Assembly (NCBI RefSeq): GCF_910594005.1
Contig: NC_057828.1
Coordinates: 4,228,235 to 4,292,234 of the forward strand
Direction of reading: 5' to 3'
Length of the DNA: 64,000 nucleotides
Source of the DNA: Cervus elaphus
Lineage: Eukaryota; Chordata; Mammalia; Artiodactyla; Cervidae
The notes under the pieces were generated by a model. It ran no database searches and had not been told where the DNA came from. It was given only the letters and a program-made list of their open reading frames with translations. The translations under genes were made by a program, and so were the position numbers. Positions 43,244 to 53,714 of this stretch are shown here, in pieces; position 1 is the first letter of the stretch; the number at the start of each line of letters is the position of its first letter.

Positions 43244-43312
43244 GCTAAGGATACACAGCTATTAAGTGGTGGATCTCGGATTCATACCTATAGCAGTCTG
43301 GTTCCCAAGTCT

Positions 43313-44188
43313 GTGTGTATTTTCTGTATAAGCTTTCCTCCCTCTGCTTCTTGAAGCTCCCAGGATACCAGGCCCTTAATTCAAGCTTGAGTTTCCTGTG
43401 CAAACTCAACTCAGCTGTAATCTGCTCTGTGTCCATGCTCCTTTATTTCCCTGTCCTCCAAAGCCACATGAGGGGATAAATCAGTGTTGAGTTCACAGTG
43501 ATCCCGAAAGCTGGCAGTGCCAGGGGCCCTGAAAAGCCTGCATGGATGAATGCAACATCTGCAATGTGGAATCAGCCACACGGTTCTTCTCCACGTTGGT
43601 AGCCAAGGGTGCTTTGTCTGTGAAAACAGACTTGTGGCTAATATATGTCACAAGTGGAAAGGCCGGGGATGGACAGAGTTTTACTGGATTCCATTAGCAC
43701 TCATAACAAGCTCAGAAAATAGGCATTGTAGGGACTTGTTGGAACTGTTCTTTCAAGCACCCCACACTACCCCACTGGAAATACTGTATTTAATGTCAAC
43801 TTAGTTTGACCTTTAGTTTTGGTGGCATTTACTAATTCTATGAAAACCACCATTTCTCACTTCCCCTGAAGCTTAATAGAAAATTGAACTATTAGTTAGA
43901 CATAGCCCAGTTTATGCAAAGGGGACAATCTCTCTCAAATATTTCCCCCACAACCTGAAAAAAGATATAGAACAACCTCTGTTATTTTGGTTAATTTAAA
44001 TTTCTAACACCAGGGGAATTGAAAATGGTATTCTAACCATAGTTGAAAGCATCAGTTTGTTGTCTTTGGGAAGTCAAGAGAAGCCAGATCTCTCAAAGTG
44101 GGCCTGATTCTTGGGTTGGAGAAAAGCATACTTGTTCCAAAGATTTCAGGGTCCCTGATCATTCAGTGATAGATAACTACTGCGTGTA
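43313..44188. other. No recognised element
   Basis: About 880 bases of unique-looking sequence. ORFs (43550-43804, 84 aa) show no motif. Confidence 0.45.
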
Positions 44189-44578
44189 TTAGTTTTTCAT
44201 TGCTGTCATAACAAATTATCACAAACTTAGCAGCTTAAAATAACACCCATTTATTATCTCACAGCTCAAGGAAGCTCAGCTGGGTTCTCTACTCAAGGGC
44301 TCACAGTGCCAAAATCAAGGTGGTATTGGCTGGGCTCTTGTGGGATGCTCTGAGGGGGAATCTGCTTCCAGGCCTACTCAGATCATTGGCAGAATTTAGT
44401 TTCTCAGTGTTCTTCCTGACTCGTAGACGGAAGTTACTCTCACTTCTAGAGACCACCTGTATGCCCTGACTCATGGGTGTCTGTCCCCACATGCTCATCA
44501 CAGCATCGCTCACAGTGGCCAACGTACAGAAAGAGCCTGGGTGTCTGTCAGCAGACAAGTGGATAAACAGGTAGGGGA

Positions 44579-44608
44579 TATATACACACACACACATATA
44601 TATATACA

Positions 44609-44652
<44 letters not shown>

Positions 44653-44656
44653 TAGA
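44579..44656. repeat. (CA)n/(TA)n microsatellite
   Basis: About 78 bases, with a longest pure CA block of some 28 bases (44617-44644). It lies within L1 ORF2 text just before 'gaatattactcagcc'. Confidence 0.95.
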
Positions 44657-44791
44657 CATACACAAGGGAATATTACTCAGCCATGTAAAAAAAATCTTGC
44701 CATTTGCAACAATATGGATGGATATAGAGGGTGTTATACTCAGTGAAACAAGTCACACAATAAAGAAATATGGGGTGATCTCATTTACATG

Positions 44792-44990
44792 TTGTTGTTG
44801 TTTAGTTACTAAGTCATGTCCAATTCTTTGCAACCCTTTGCCAGGCTCCTCTGTCCATGGGATTTCCCAGGAAAGAATACTGAAGTGGGTTGCCATTCCC
44901 TTCTCCAGGGGATCTTCCCCACCCAGGGGTCAAACCCATATCTCCTGCATTACAAGCAGATTCTTTACTGCTGAGCCACCAAGGAAGCCA
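44792..44990 (-). mobile_element. Bov-tA SINE nested in L1
   Basis: Antisense, starting with a GTT microsatellite tail (ttgttgttgttt), through 'aagtcatgtccaattctttg', to 'gctgagccaccaaggaagc'. The flanks catttacatg (44782-44791) and cacttacatg (44991-45000) form a 10-bp TSD with one change. Confidence 0.94.
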
Positions 44991-45819
44991 CACTTACATG
45001 CAGCTTTTTTTAAAGTTGAATACATAGTGACAGAGAGTAGAAGAATGGCTACCAGGGCCCAGGGGGAGGATGGGAGAAATGGGGAGTTGTTGGTCAAAGA
45101 ATACGAACTTCAAGGTATAAGATGAATAAGTTCTGGGCATCTAATGCATAACATGGTGATTATAGTTAACAGCACTGAATTAAATACTTGAAGTTGTTAA
45201 GAGAGTATATCTTCAATGTTCTTATCACATAATGCAGTAGTAAGTATATGACATGATGGAGGTGTTAGCTACTGCTAAGGTGGTGATTATTTTCAAGGTA
45301 TAACAAATCAACATGTTGTGCACCTTAAACTTACACAAATTTTTGTGTCAGTCATATCAGTAAAACTTGGGTGAAAGCCAACAAAGGCAGGTCGAGAGTC
45401 TTTCTCACATTTCAAATCTTGTGATCCTTCTGCCAAATCTCTTCTGCTTCTAGCTGGAGGAAGTCCTCTGTTTTTAAGTGCTCCTATGATTAGATTGGGT
45501 CTAGTTGAATAATTAGGCTAACCTCCCTTAATTACACCTGCAAAGTCCCTTTTGCTGAACATTGTAACATATTCACAGGTTTGGGGGATTAGGATGTGGA
45601 CTTCTTCAGTGGTACATTTTATTTGTCATACAAGGTATCCCCTTGACTTCTGTGGGACTCAGATACCTGGCTTAGAGGATCCTGGAGGCAACACAGTGAA
45701 GGTGCTTTGGGAGCTGACTGTACCATACAGCTTTGAGGCTTGAGGCCTCAGGGGTGCAAATAAACAGATGTGCAACTAAAAATCAAGTTCACTTATTTGT
45801 GTGAAAATAGATATTTCCA

Positions 45820-46228
45820 ATTATGATTTTCTACCCCTTAATTTTATGATAGCTCCTGTAAGGACATTCATGCATTCATTTTCACAAGTCTTCCTTGAGC
45901 ACTTACTATGTACTTGGTTCAATTCCAAGTTTGGAGAATACAGCTGTACAGACAGATAAAAACCCCTGCACTCAGGAAACCTATGTTCCAGTATTGAAGA
46001 GCACAAAATAAACCCAGTAAATAAAGTATATGAAGTACTAGAAGGTAAAAAAATTATAAAGAAAAAGGAAAGTAAGGGAGAGGAATGGGGAGCAGTCTCG
46101 TGAGATGAGGGTAGGTTCCAAATTTAAATAAAGGTGGTTGGGTGAGACCTCACTGGGAAGGTGACATTTGAGCAGATACTTGCAGGAGCGTGTAGAAGAA
46201 GTGCAGAAGAAAACACCAAAGGGGTTTA
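45820..46228 (+). repeat. L2-like ancient repeat
   Basis: 'ttgagcacttactatgtact', 'aatacagctgtacagacaga', 'aacccctgcactcaggaaac', 'aggtgacatttgagcagata' in that order. It is an ancient dispersed repeat of L2-like text cut on the right by a Bov-tA. Confidence 0.55.
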
Positions 46229-46380
46229 GAAATGTGGGTTCGATCCCTGGGTTGGGAAGATCCCCTAGACAAGGGCATGGCAATCCACTGCAGTATTCTT
46301 GCCTGGAGGATCCCCATGGACAGAGGAGGTTCATGGGGTCGCAAAGAGTTGGACATGACTGAGCAACTCAGCACAGCATA
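46229..46380 (+). mobile_element. Bov-tA SINE, 5'-truncated
   Basis: Starts at 'atgtgggttcgatccctggg' (lacking the first tRNA-like stem) and runs to 'gactgagcaactcagcac'. AT microsatellites follow (46389-46428). Confidence 0.92.
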
Positions 46381-46388
46381 TAGCAAGT

Positions 46389-46428
46389 ATATATATATAT
46401 ATATATTGCAGTCCCTATATATATATAG
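46389..46428. repeat. Interrupted (AT)n microsatellite
   Basis: Two AT runs of 18 and 13 bases separated by 'tgcagtccc', just downstream of the Bov-tA terminus. Confidence 0.85.
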
Positions 46429-46524
46429 GTTGTTCAGCATTTGTTTGTTGTTAGGAAACTTCCTAAGTGACAACTTCCAAGCTCTTTACTTGCTGCACCA
46501 GAAACTGGAAGTCCCTATGACATT

Positions 46525-46708
46525 TTCATGTAATGCTCACCACAACACTACAATATAGACATGACTAACTCAGTTTCCAAGATAAAGGAAAACATGAGAA
46601 AAGTTAAGGGACCTGTGTAAGCCACACCGCTTGAAGTGGCAGAACCGGAATCAAACTCAGATCTCCCTGCTCTAGGGTGACCATTATCCTTCCACAGTGC
46701 CTATTGTC
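46525..46708 (-). repeat. MIR SINE
   Basis: Antisense MIR: 'aatgctcaccacaacactac', 'aaaagttaagggacctgtgt', 'gtggcagaaccggaatcaaa'. Good length and motif order. Confidence 0.75.
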
Positions 46709-47084
46709 TCTGCTCATACAAAGTATCACAGGTTTATACTTCATTTGGCCAGATTTGTTCTGGTGCTTACCTTGAAGCTCTTTAAATTAGAACTTGAGTA
46801 TTTTGACCTGGTTTTGCAAATTTGTGGGTCTTCTAGGGAAATCCAGCTTTTCATCATACAGTGGTTTATTACCTAATTCCTTTTTAACCTATGATTTTGC
46901 TTCTCCTTGGGGAGAGAAAAAGAGTGAAAAGTGAAATATGCTCATTTTATAACTTGATATTAGCTCAAGTAAAATGATTTAGGATGGCATAATTTGAAAG
47001 GAAGAGCCAAAATGTAGCTGTAGGAATACATGTGATCGCTGTTAATTTGTGCAGAAATGAAAAATGGACTTATAATCATCAGGC
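46709..47084. other. No recognised element
   Basis: About 375 AT-rich bases in which I recognise nothing. Confidence 0.4.
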
Positions 47085-47255
47085 CAGAGTTTCAGTTGAG
47101 TCCTGGCTCTGCCCTCAATCTGCAAAGGAATCTGAGTCTCAGTTTCCTCATCTATAAATAACTACTTTCTTATATTTGCATCATGATTGAATTAAAAAAT
47201 ACCTATCAACATTTATGGACTATCTCTGTGCCAAGCAGTATGCAAATAGACAGGA
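47085..47255 (+). repeat. MIR-like SINE
   Basis: 'gtttcagttgagtcctggct', 'tctcagtttcctcatctata', then eroded 3' text. It is a MIR head and core in sense. Confidence 0.65.
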
Positions 47256-47737
47256 GTAATATAAAAGATATATAATGATGCGTGTCTTGATGGGGGTGTT
47301 TGTGGAGAGTGGAGAGCTGTGTGCTTCAGGAGACAGGTTGCAAACTATCAGATCTTGTACTGGAATCATTTCTGCCCTGCAAAATCAGTTGAGACATCTC
47401 ATACCTTCTGCTTTGGCTCCTAAATTCCGAGTTTTTTGTTTAATTTCCTCATGTCCTTGCCTACTGCTCAGCTGACTGCACCTTTCTGTTGGTCCAGTAG
47501 TCTATCTAATCTATTTAGTTACAAAACAACTCTAGTTTCATTTAGTACAGCATCCTTCAGCAGACTTTGCCACTTTACACCTATAGACCCGTTCTGACTC
47601 AAATGCTCAGGGATCCTTTTCCCCATTAATTCCATGATTCACCTCATTTGTACTTCCTTTACCTTTAAAGAAAGCCAACACCAAAAGAGTGTCTTCCCAA
47701 CATCTCAGTGGTAACCAGTATAAAATAAGTAATGCTT
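47256..47737. other. No recognised element
   Basis: About 480 bases with no nameable repeat. A 66-codon frame at 47275-47475 has no motif. Confidence 0.4.
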
Positions 47738-47745
47738 ATAATTGA

Positions 47746-49564
47746 AGTAAAAGGCAAAGGAGAAAAGGAAAGATATACCCATCTGAATCCAGAGTTCCAA
47801 GGAGTGATAAGAAAGCCTTCCTAAATGAATAATGCAAAAAAATAGAGGAAAACAATAGAATGGTGAAGACTAGAGACCTCTTCAAGAAAATTAGAGATAC
47901 CAAGGGAAAATTTCATGCACAGATGGGCACAAAAAAGGACAGAAATGGTATGGATATAACAGAAGCAGAAGATATTTAGAAGAGGTGGCAAGAATACACA
48001 GAATTATGCAGAAAATACCTCAATGACACAGATAACCATGATGGTGTGATCACTCACCTAGAGCCAGATATCTTGGAGTGTGAAGTCAAGTGGGCCTTAG
48101 GAAGCATCACTATGAACAAAGTAGTGGAGGTGAAGGAATTCCAGCTGAGCTATTTAAAATCCTCAAAGATAATGTTGTGAAAGTGCTGCATTTAATATGC
48201 TAGCAAATCTGGAAAACTCAGCAGTGGCCACAGGACTGGAAAAGGTCAGTTTTCATTGCAGTCCCAAAGAAGGGCAATGCCAAAGAATTTTCAAACTACC
48301 ACACAACTGCACTCATTTCACAAGCTAACAAAGTAATGGTCAAAATTCTCCAAGCCAGGCTTCAACAGTATGTGAACCAAGAATTTCCAGATGTTCAAGC
48401 TGGATTTAGAAAAGGTAGAGGAACCAGAGATCAAATTGCCAACATCTACTGGATCATAGAAAAAGCAAGAGAATCCCAGAAAAGCATCTGCTTCTCCTTC
48501 ATTGACTACACTAAAGACTTTGACTGTGTGGGTCACAACAAACTGTGCAAAATTCTTAAAGAGATGGGGATATCAGACCACCTTACCTACCTCCTGAGAA
48601 ACCTCCATGTATGTCAAGAAGCAACAGTTAGAACCAGACATGAAACAATGGATTGGTCCAAAATTGGGAAAGGAGTATGTCAAAGCTGTATATTGTCACC
48701 GTGCTATTTAACTTATATGCAGAATACATCATGTGAAATGCCAGACTGGATGAAGCACAAGCTAGAATCAAGATTGCCAGGAGAAATATCAATAACTTCA
48801 GATATCAGATGACACCACCCTTAAGCAAGACAGCAAAGAGGAACTAAAGAGCCTCTTGATGAAAGTGAAAGAAGAGAGTGAAAAGTTCGCTTAAAACTCA
48901 ACACTCAAAAAACTAAGATCATGGTATACAGTCCCATCACTTCATGGCAAATAGATGGGGAAACCATGGATACAGTGACAGACTATTTTCTTGGGCTCCA
49001 AAATCACTGTAGCCATGAAGTTAGAAGACACTTGTTTCTTGGAAGAAAAGCTATGACAAACCTAGACAGCATATTAAAAAGCAGAGACATTACTTTGACA
49101 GCAAATGTCCACCTAGTCAAATCTATGGTTTTTCCAATGGTCAGGTATGGATGTGACAGTTGGACCATAAAGGAGGCTGAATGCTGAAGATTGATGCTTT
49201 TGAGCTGTGGTGTTGGAGAAGCATCTTGGGAGTCTCTTGGCCTGCAAGATCAAACCAGTCAATGCTAAAGGAAATCAATCCTGAATATTCATTGGAAGAA
49301 CTGATGCTGCAGCTGAATCTCTAATACTTTGGTCACCTGATGTGAAGAGCTGACTCATTAGAAAAGACCCTGATGCTGGGAAAGATTGAGGACAGCAGAA
49401 GAAGGGAATGACAGAGGACAAGATGGTTGTATGGCATCACTGACTCAGTGGACAACAGTTTGAGTAAGCTCCAGGGGTTGGTGAAGGACAGGGAAGCCTG
49501 GCATGCTTCAGTCCATGAGGTTGCAAAGAGCTGTACATGACTGAGTGACTGAATGACAACAACA
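47746..49564 (+). mobile_element. BovB LINE, 1.8 kb, older subtype, 8-bp TSD
   Basis: Sense from the linker ('gaaaaggaaagatataccca') through RT to the terminal 'gactgaatgacaacaacaa'. ataattga flanks both sides (47738-47745 and 49565-49572). It is decayed: the YADD region reads 'cagatatcagatgacacc' with a missing base, and stops occur in the linker. The longest RT frame is 48336-48812 (158 codons). It keeps the Lys-Gly-Arg-Gly fingers region but has TKDFD in place of AKAFD. Confidence 0.95.
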
Positions 49565-49572
49565 ATAATTGA

Positions 49573-50177
49573 GCACACTTAATATAAGACCTCCCACCCC
49601 CACATTCAAAAGTGGACACAAGACAGTCTACATAAATTGTGCCTGGCAGAGTTGAGTGCATTTGTCATTCTGAATCCTGCTCTGTTCAGGTTCAGCTCAG
49701 GAATAGAAAGTTGGAGTATGCAATGAGTTGCTTCAAGAATGTGGCAGATGAGGTCATCATCCAAGAAACAAACCAGGAAGACTCAGCAGACAGTGGATAC
49801 ACTTGGCCATGTCAGGCAGAGTCTACCCTGAGAAGAGCTTTGTAAACATGCTGCTGATGGAAACTTAGGAAATATTCAAGTGCAGCTGAGGATATGACCT
49901 CAGGCTTGGATTTCACTGCAGGAAATATTTGTTGAATAATCCTTTGGAAGAGTGGTTTGGCAAAATGACCAGGCTGCATTGGACCTGGGAAGAAGGAATT
50001 GGGCTGTCAAATCTCACCAAAACCAACCTTATAGACATGAGAATGTGGGTCCTCAGAAAGGTTTTACTTTGATACGGATTCCTCATAGCCCAACAAGAGC
50101 ATTCCCTCACTTGAGAATCTTGAAGGGCTGTCATGTGGGGGTGATTTTTCCCCAGGAAATACTTTTCAATCTTCTCT
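49573..50177. other. No recognised element
   Basis: About 600 bases of unique-looking sequence between the BovB and the duplicated segment. Short frames on both strands have no motif. Confidence 0.45.
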
Positions 50178-50205
50178 AGTATCCAGTCAGTGGATACTAT
50201 CCAGT

Positions 50206-50309
50206 ATAGTGATAGCAGCAAAATTGGGGGATCTAGGAGGCTTTCATAATAATCTAAGTGAGAGATGGCAGGGCTAAACCAGAACATAGTACTGGGGACA
50301 GAAGTTAAG
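50206..50309 (-). repeat. Duplication copy, inverted arm
   Basis: The reverse complement of 51809-51912 over 104 bases, 102 identical by my count (the differences lie within 'ataataatctaagtg'). It is immediately followed by 11 bases of filler (50310-50320) and then the direct arm. A perfect 8-bp-arm hairpin at 50178-50198 precedes it. Confidence 0.95.
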
Positions 50310-50320
50310 GACTTCAAACT

Positions 50321-50524
50321 CCTTTCCACTCTTCTCATACACTTTGCTTGGTCACTGTTTCCAAGTAAATCCCAGTGCAGCCTCAGCTAATTACTGGGCC
50401 CAAAACAGCTCTCCCAGGAGCCTTTAAACCTTCATGTCACCGTTCCCAACCTCTTCTTCTTGTGGGAGTGCTTTTGAGTCCCTAGGCATCCTTGCTTGTC
50501 AGTTTGACCTTGATCAGAATCACT
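50321..50524 (+). repeat. Duplication copy, direct arm
   Basis: A same-strand copy of 52332-52535, 202 of 204 bases identical by my count. Only T/C in 'ctgtttcc' and C/A in 'gggcccaaaac' differ. Both ends are abrupt. Confidence 0.96.
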
Positions 50525-50789
50525 ATACAGTATTCAGTCCAATGTTCTGGAAGAGTGCATTTTGACCTGAGAAAGAGTAGAACATATTCTTGGCACATTT
50601 CCTCTTAAACTTCCTAAGTTCCTGACCCCTCCATTTGTGTTGTTGGAGTGCCATGGTAAGAAAGAAACAACAAAACCTTTAGCAAGGAATGAATAAAGGG
50701 TGATGGGGGTGGGTACAAAAGTGATACAAAGAATACAGCCAAAGATAAATAAATCTTTTTTAAAAAATGGTACACATTTCCCTGCTCTA

Positions 50790-51425
50790 GTTTTGGAGAC
50801 AAGAAGTCTGAAATCAGTTTCACTGGGTCAACATCAAGGTGCCAAGAGGGTGGTTGATTCTGGAGACTCTAGAATAGGATCCATTTCTTTGCCTTTCCTA
50901 GCCTCTGGAGGCCACTTGCACTTCTTGATTCATGACCTCTTCCTTGCATCACTCTTACCTCTGGCTTTTGTTGCACATCTCCTCATTCTTCTTTTGTAGT
51001 CAAATTGTCTCTGCCTTTCTTTTATAGGAAGTCTTGTGATGACATTTAAGGTTCACCTCATCTAGAATAGCCTCCCCATTTCAAGATCCTTAACTCATTC
51101 ATATCCACAAAGTCCCCTTTTTCGCCATATAAAGTGAAAGTGAAGTGAAGTCGCTCAGTTGTGTCCAGCTCTTTGCAATCCCATGGACTGTAGTCTACCA
51201 GGCTCCTCCATCTATGGGATTCTCCAGGCAAGAATACTGGAGTGGGTTGCCATTTCCTTCTCCAGGGGATCTTCCTGAACCAGGGATAGAACCTGAGTCT
51301 CCTGCATTGCAGGCAGATCCTTTACCCTCTGAGCCACCAGGGAAGCCAGAGGTTTTTAAGGTAACACGGTAAAAGATTCCAGGAATTATAACTTGGATAT
51401 CATTGGGAGTCATTATAAAGTCTAC
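50790..51425 (+). repeat. Ancient LTR-like repeat, split by a Bov-tA
   Basis: Second copy of the family at 44189: 'ttttggagacaagaagtctg', 'cactgggtcaacatcaaggt', 'tctagcctctggaggcc'-type text, 'cccatttcaagatccttaac', then after the SINE 'aggtaacacggtaaaagatt' and 'gtcattataaagtctactac'. The left 5' end with the TGTATTAG start is absent. Confidence 0.65.
51128..51350 (-). mobile_element. Bov-tA SINE
   Basis: Antisense: 'agtgaagtgaagtcgctcag', 'ctttgcaatcccatggactg', 'ctcctgcattgcaggcagat', ending 'gccaccagggaagcc'. It interrupts the ancient repeat around 'cgccatataaa'. The TSD is not clean. Confidence 0.93.
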
Positions 51426-51808
51426 TACAATTACAGAATGAAGAAAAGGGCCTTGAGGAATGAGTTCTGGCATTATTCTAGCTGAAGGGATATAATATGG
51501 AAAGCCTCACCTGCTTAGGAAATACAAAAATCTTTCAAGTAACTAGAATATAAGCTGTATGATGAAGGAAGACAGAAGTTGAAGATAGTGAGGAGAACAA
51601 GGCGAACTCACAAAGAGCCTTGAATACTAAACCAAGAAGTTTGGATCTGGCCTTCCTAAAAACAGAGCTGTTAAACAACAGATGGAATGGGCTGTTGACA
51701 CAATCAAGTGCAAAGATGATGAGTTCTGAATGAAGGCAGACACTGCGTTCATCAACTACTAAATAACAAAGCTGTTCCTGCTGGAGGTGGGTAGGAATGC
51801 TGAATATT
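51426..51808. other. Weak L2-like text
   Basis: The 'agagccttgaatactaaacc' and 'gaagtttggatctggcc' phrases echo the ancient repeat at 12640-12925. Otherwise nothing is recognised. Confidence 0.35.
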
Positions 51809-52535
51809 CTTAACTTCTGTCCCCAGTACTATGTTCTGGTTTAGCCCTGCCATCTCTCACTTGGACTATTATGAAAGCCTCCTAGATCCCCCAATTTTGC
51901 TGCTATCACTATCTAATCAATTTCTCAGTCTGTAGCCAGAGTGAGGAGAAGGCAATGGCACCCCACTCCAGTATTCTTGCCTGGAAAATCCCATGGACGG
52001 AGGAGCCTGGTAGGCTGCAGTCCATGGGGTCGCTAAGAGTTGGACACGACTGAGCGAGTTCACTTTCACTTTTTACTTTCATGCATTGGAGAAGGAAATG
52101 GCAACCCACTCCAGTGTTCTTGCCTGAAGAATCCCAAGGATGGGGTAGCCTAGTGGGCTGCCATCTATGGGGTCACACAGAGTCGGACACAACTGAAGCG
52201 ACTTAGCAGCAGCAGCAACAGTCAGAGTGATCTTCTAGAACATAAGGCTGACCACACCACTGTTAACCTAGTTAAAATGGCATCCAGTTGCCTTTAGGGC
52301 ACACAATCTTTCAGCATCTGGGTTCTTCTCGCCTTTCCACTCTTCTCATACACTTTGCTTGGTCACTGTTCCCAAGTAAATCCCAGTGCAGCCTCAGCTA
52401 ATTACTGGGCCAAAAACAGCTCTCCCAGGAGCCTTTAAACCTTCATGTCACCGTTCCCAACCTCTTCTTCTTGTGGGAGTGCTTTTGAGTCCCTAGGCAT
52501 CCTTGCTTGTCAGTTTGACCTTGATCAGAATCACT
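51809..52535 (+). repeat. Source locus of the split duplication (ancient repeat)
   Basis: With the Bov-A2 removed, the text reads as one continuous ancient mammalian repeat: 'ctcacttggactattatgaa', 'agcctcctag', 'gtagccagagtgatcttcta', 'gctgaccacaccactgttaa'. Both arms copied to 50206-50524 come from here. The continuity makes this the likely donor. Confidence 0.75.
51945..52219 (+). mobile_element. Bov-A2 dimeric SINE, 11-bp TSD
   Basis: Sense dimer: 'gagaaggcaatggcacccca', a linker 'cactttcactttttactttc', a second unit 'gagaaggaaatggcaaccca', and a terminal GCAGCAGCAGC. The flanks agccagagtga (51934-51944) and agtcagagtga (52220-52230) are an 11-bp TSD with one change. It sits between the two donor arms. 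Confidence 0.96.
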
Positions 52536-53539
52536 TGAATCCTCTTCAATATGATGTAATAAATTTGAATCTCAGGGTGGAGATTCTAGGAAGGATGGAG
52601 TTCTAGGAAGAATCCCAAGGTGTCTCTCAAGCTTCACCTTTCTGAGTCTCACCCACCTCATGCCCAACCCTGGGTAGATGCCTTGAATAATCCTCTCTCC
52701 TTTGTGGGGGGGAGGGGAATCTGTGGATGTGATAGGGTATCACTTTCATGACTAGTGATCGAAAGTTCAACAAAAGACAGATTTCCCTGAGTGGGTCTGA
52801 CCTCATCAGTAGAGCCTTTAAAAGAAGTTAGAAACCTGTGGTCCTGCTGACCTTAGGGAAGAGGAAGATATACTAAATGTGAGAGGGTCAGTGGAGCTGA
52901 GTGCAGGTGGGGGTGATATTGCAAGGACTGCAGTAAAATTCTAGAAGCTGAGAGCAGCCCAAATCACAAACCAGCAAGAGGAGAGGGGCCTCAGTCCTAG
53001 AATCTCAACAAATTGAATTCTTCCTACAACTGCCTGTGTTTGGAGGAGGACTCAGAGCTCTAAGAAGGAACACAACCTGGTGAACTCCTTGACTTCAGCC
53101 CCTCAGGCAGAAAATCTTGCTCAGCAGAGCGCAGATTTCTCTGCAGAAACCAGATAATCAGTGGATGTTGTTTGTCACTAAATTTGAGTCCCTTCCCACC
53201 CAGCAGACCCCCTGGACTCCTTACACAAAAGCATTCATTCCCTTCCCAGGGCTCTGCACAGCAAGAGGACCCAGGAAGACATCAGGCCACAAAGTCCTTT
53301 TCCATCTTTCTCTCCTGGATGCCTTCTGGTTTTAGAGTTACATAGCCGAGAGTGTTATCACAAAGATTCTTCTCTAATAAAGTTCTGTGTTCAAAGGACT
53401 TGTTGGCTCTACCTACACAGAGAAGCAATGCTGAGCTGTCCACTTGGGACTGTATCATGCATGGCTAAGAGTGAGGAAAGGAGTAGAAGGAGGCGTTCTA
53501 AGGAGATGGTGTAAGTGGTTTGCCCAGCCTGGCCCTTAA
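52536..53539. other. Mostly unassigned; LTR-like text at 52780-53165
   Basis: 'gggtctgacctcatcagtag', 'aaaagaagttagaaacctgt', 'gctgagagcagcccaaatca' and 'cctcagtcctagaatctcaa' follow the order of an ancient mammalian LTR-type repeat, highly diverged. The rest is unrecognised. Confidence 0.4.
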
Positions 53540-53671
53540 AGCAGCACCAGAAGCAGCGTCTGGGAACTTGCTAGAAATGTGAATTCTCAGGCCTCATCCG
53601 GATCTTCTGAATCAGAAACTATTTTAGCAAGCCCTCCAGGTGATTCTGACGCACAGTAAACTGAACCACTG
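53540..53671 (+). repeat. MER5-type hAT element
   Basis: 'agcagcgtctgggaacttgc', 'tagaaatgtgaattctcagg', 'tgaatcagaaactatttta', 'ccctccaggtgattctgacg', ending 'aaccactg'. The right terminus is intact. Confidence 0.8.
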
Positions 53672-53714
53672 GCTTAGATAAGTCATTCTTGATTGCATTA
53701 ATGACATATAGCAG

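Larger units (their letters stand above)
42757..43312 (-). repeat. MIR split by two Bov-tA SINEs
   Basis: The left part is 'ttattttacagatgagcaaa' and 'ttgaggatcaaagtgg'. The right part is 'aaggatacacagctattaag' and 'tggtggatctcggattcata'. Joined, they give continuous antisense MIR text. Two SINEs in between share the target site. Confidence 0.85.
44460..45375 (+). mobile_element. Old L1 3' end with microsatellite and nested Bov-tA
   Basis: Sense late ORF2 ('cagcatcgctcacagtggcc', 'gacaagtggataaacagg', 'gaatattactcagccatg', 'caacaatatggatggatata') and 3' UTR ('gagagtagaagaatggctac', 'ttatcacataatgcagtagt', 'ttgtgcaccttaaacttaca'). It lies inside the ancient repeat of 44189-45640 and holds a (CA)n tract and a Bov-tA. 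Confidence 0.88.
44189..45640 (+). repeat. Ancient LTR-like repeat, split by L1
   Basis: Begins 'tgtattagtttttcattgct', 'cataacaaattatcacaaac', 'tttattatctcacagctc'. It resumes at about 45380 with 'tgattagattgggtctagtt', 'acattgtaacatattcacag', 'ggggattaggatgtggactt'. This is a widespread ancient mammalian repeat with a TG start, whose name I do not assign. A second copy is at 50790-51425. An L1 (44460-45375) interrupts it. Confidence 0.65.

Noticed and set aside
44541..45125. 194-codon forward frame as a gene
   Set aside because: It runs through an L1 tail, a CA microsatellite and an antisense Bov-tA. The Thr/His-rich start is the microsatellite.
50821..51000. Host exon candidate from the open frame at 50700-50999
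   Set aside because: The frame coincides with the ancient dispersed repeat also found at 44189, so its apparent openness is not evidence for a gene.
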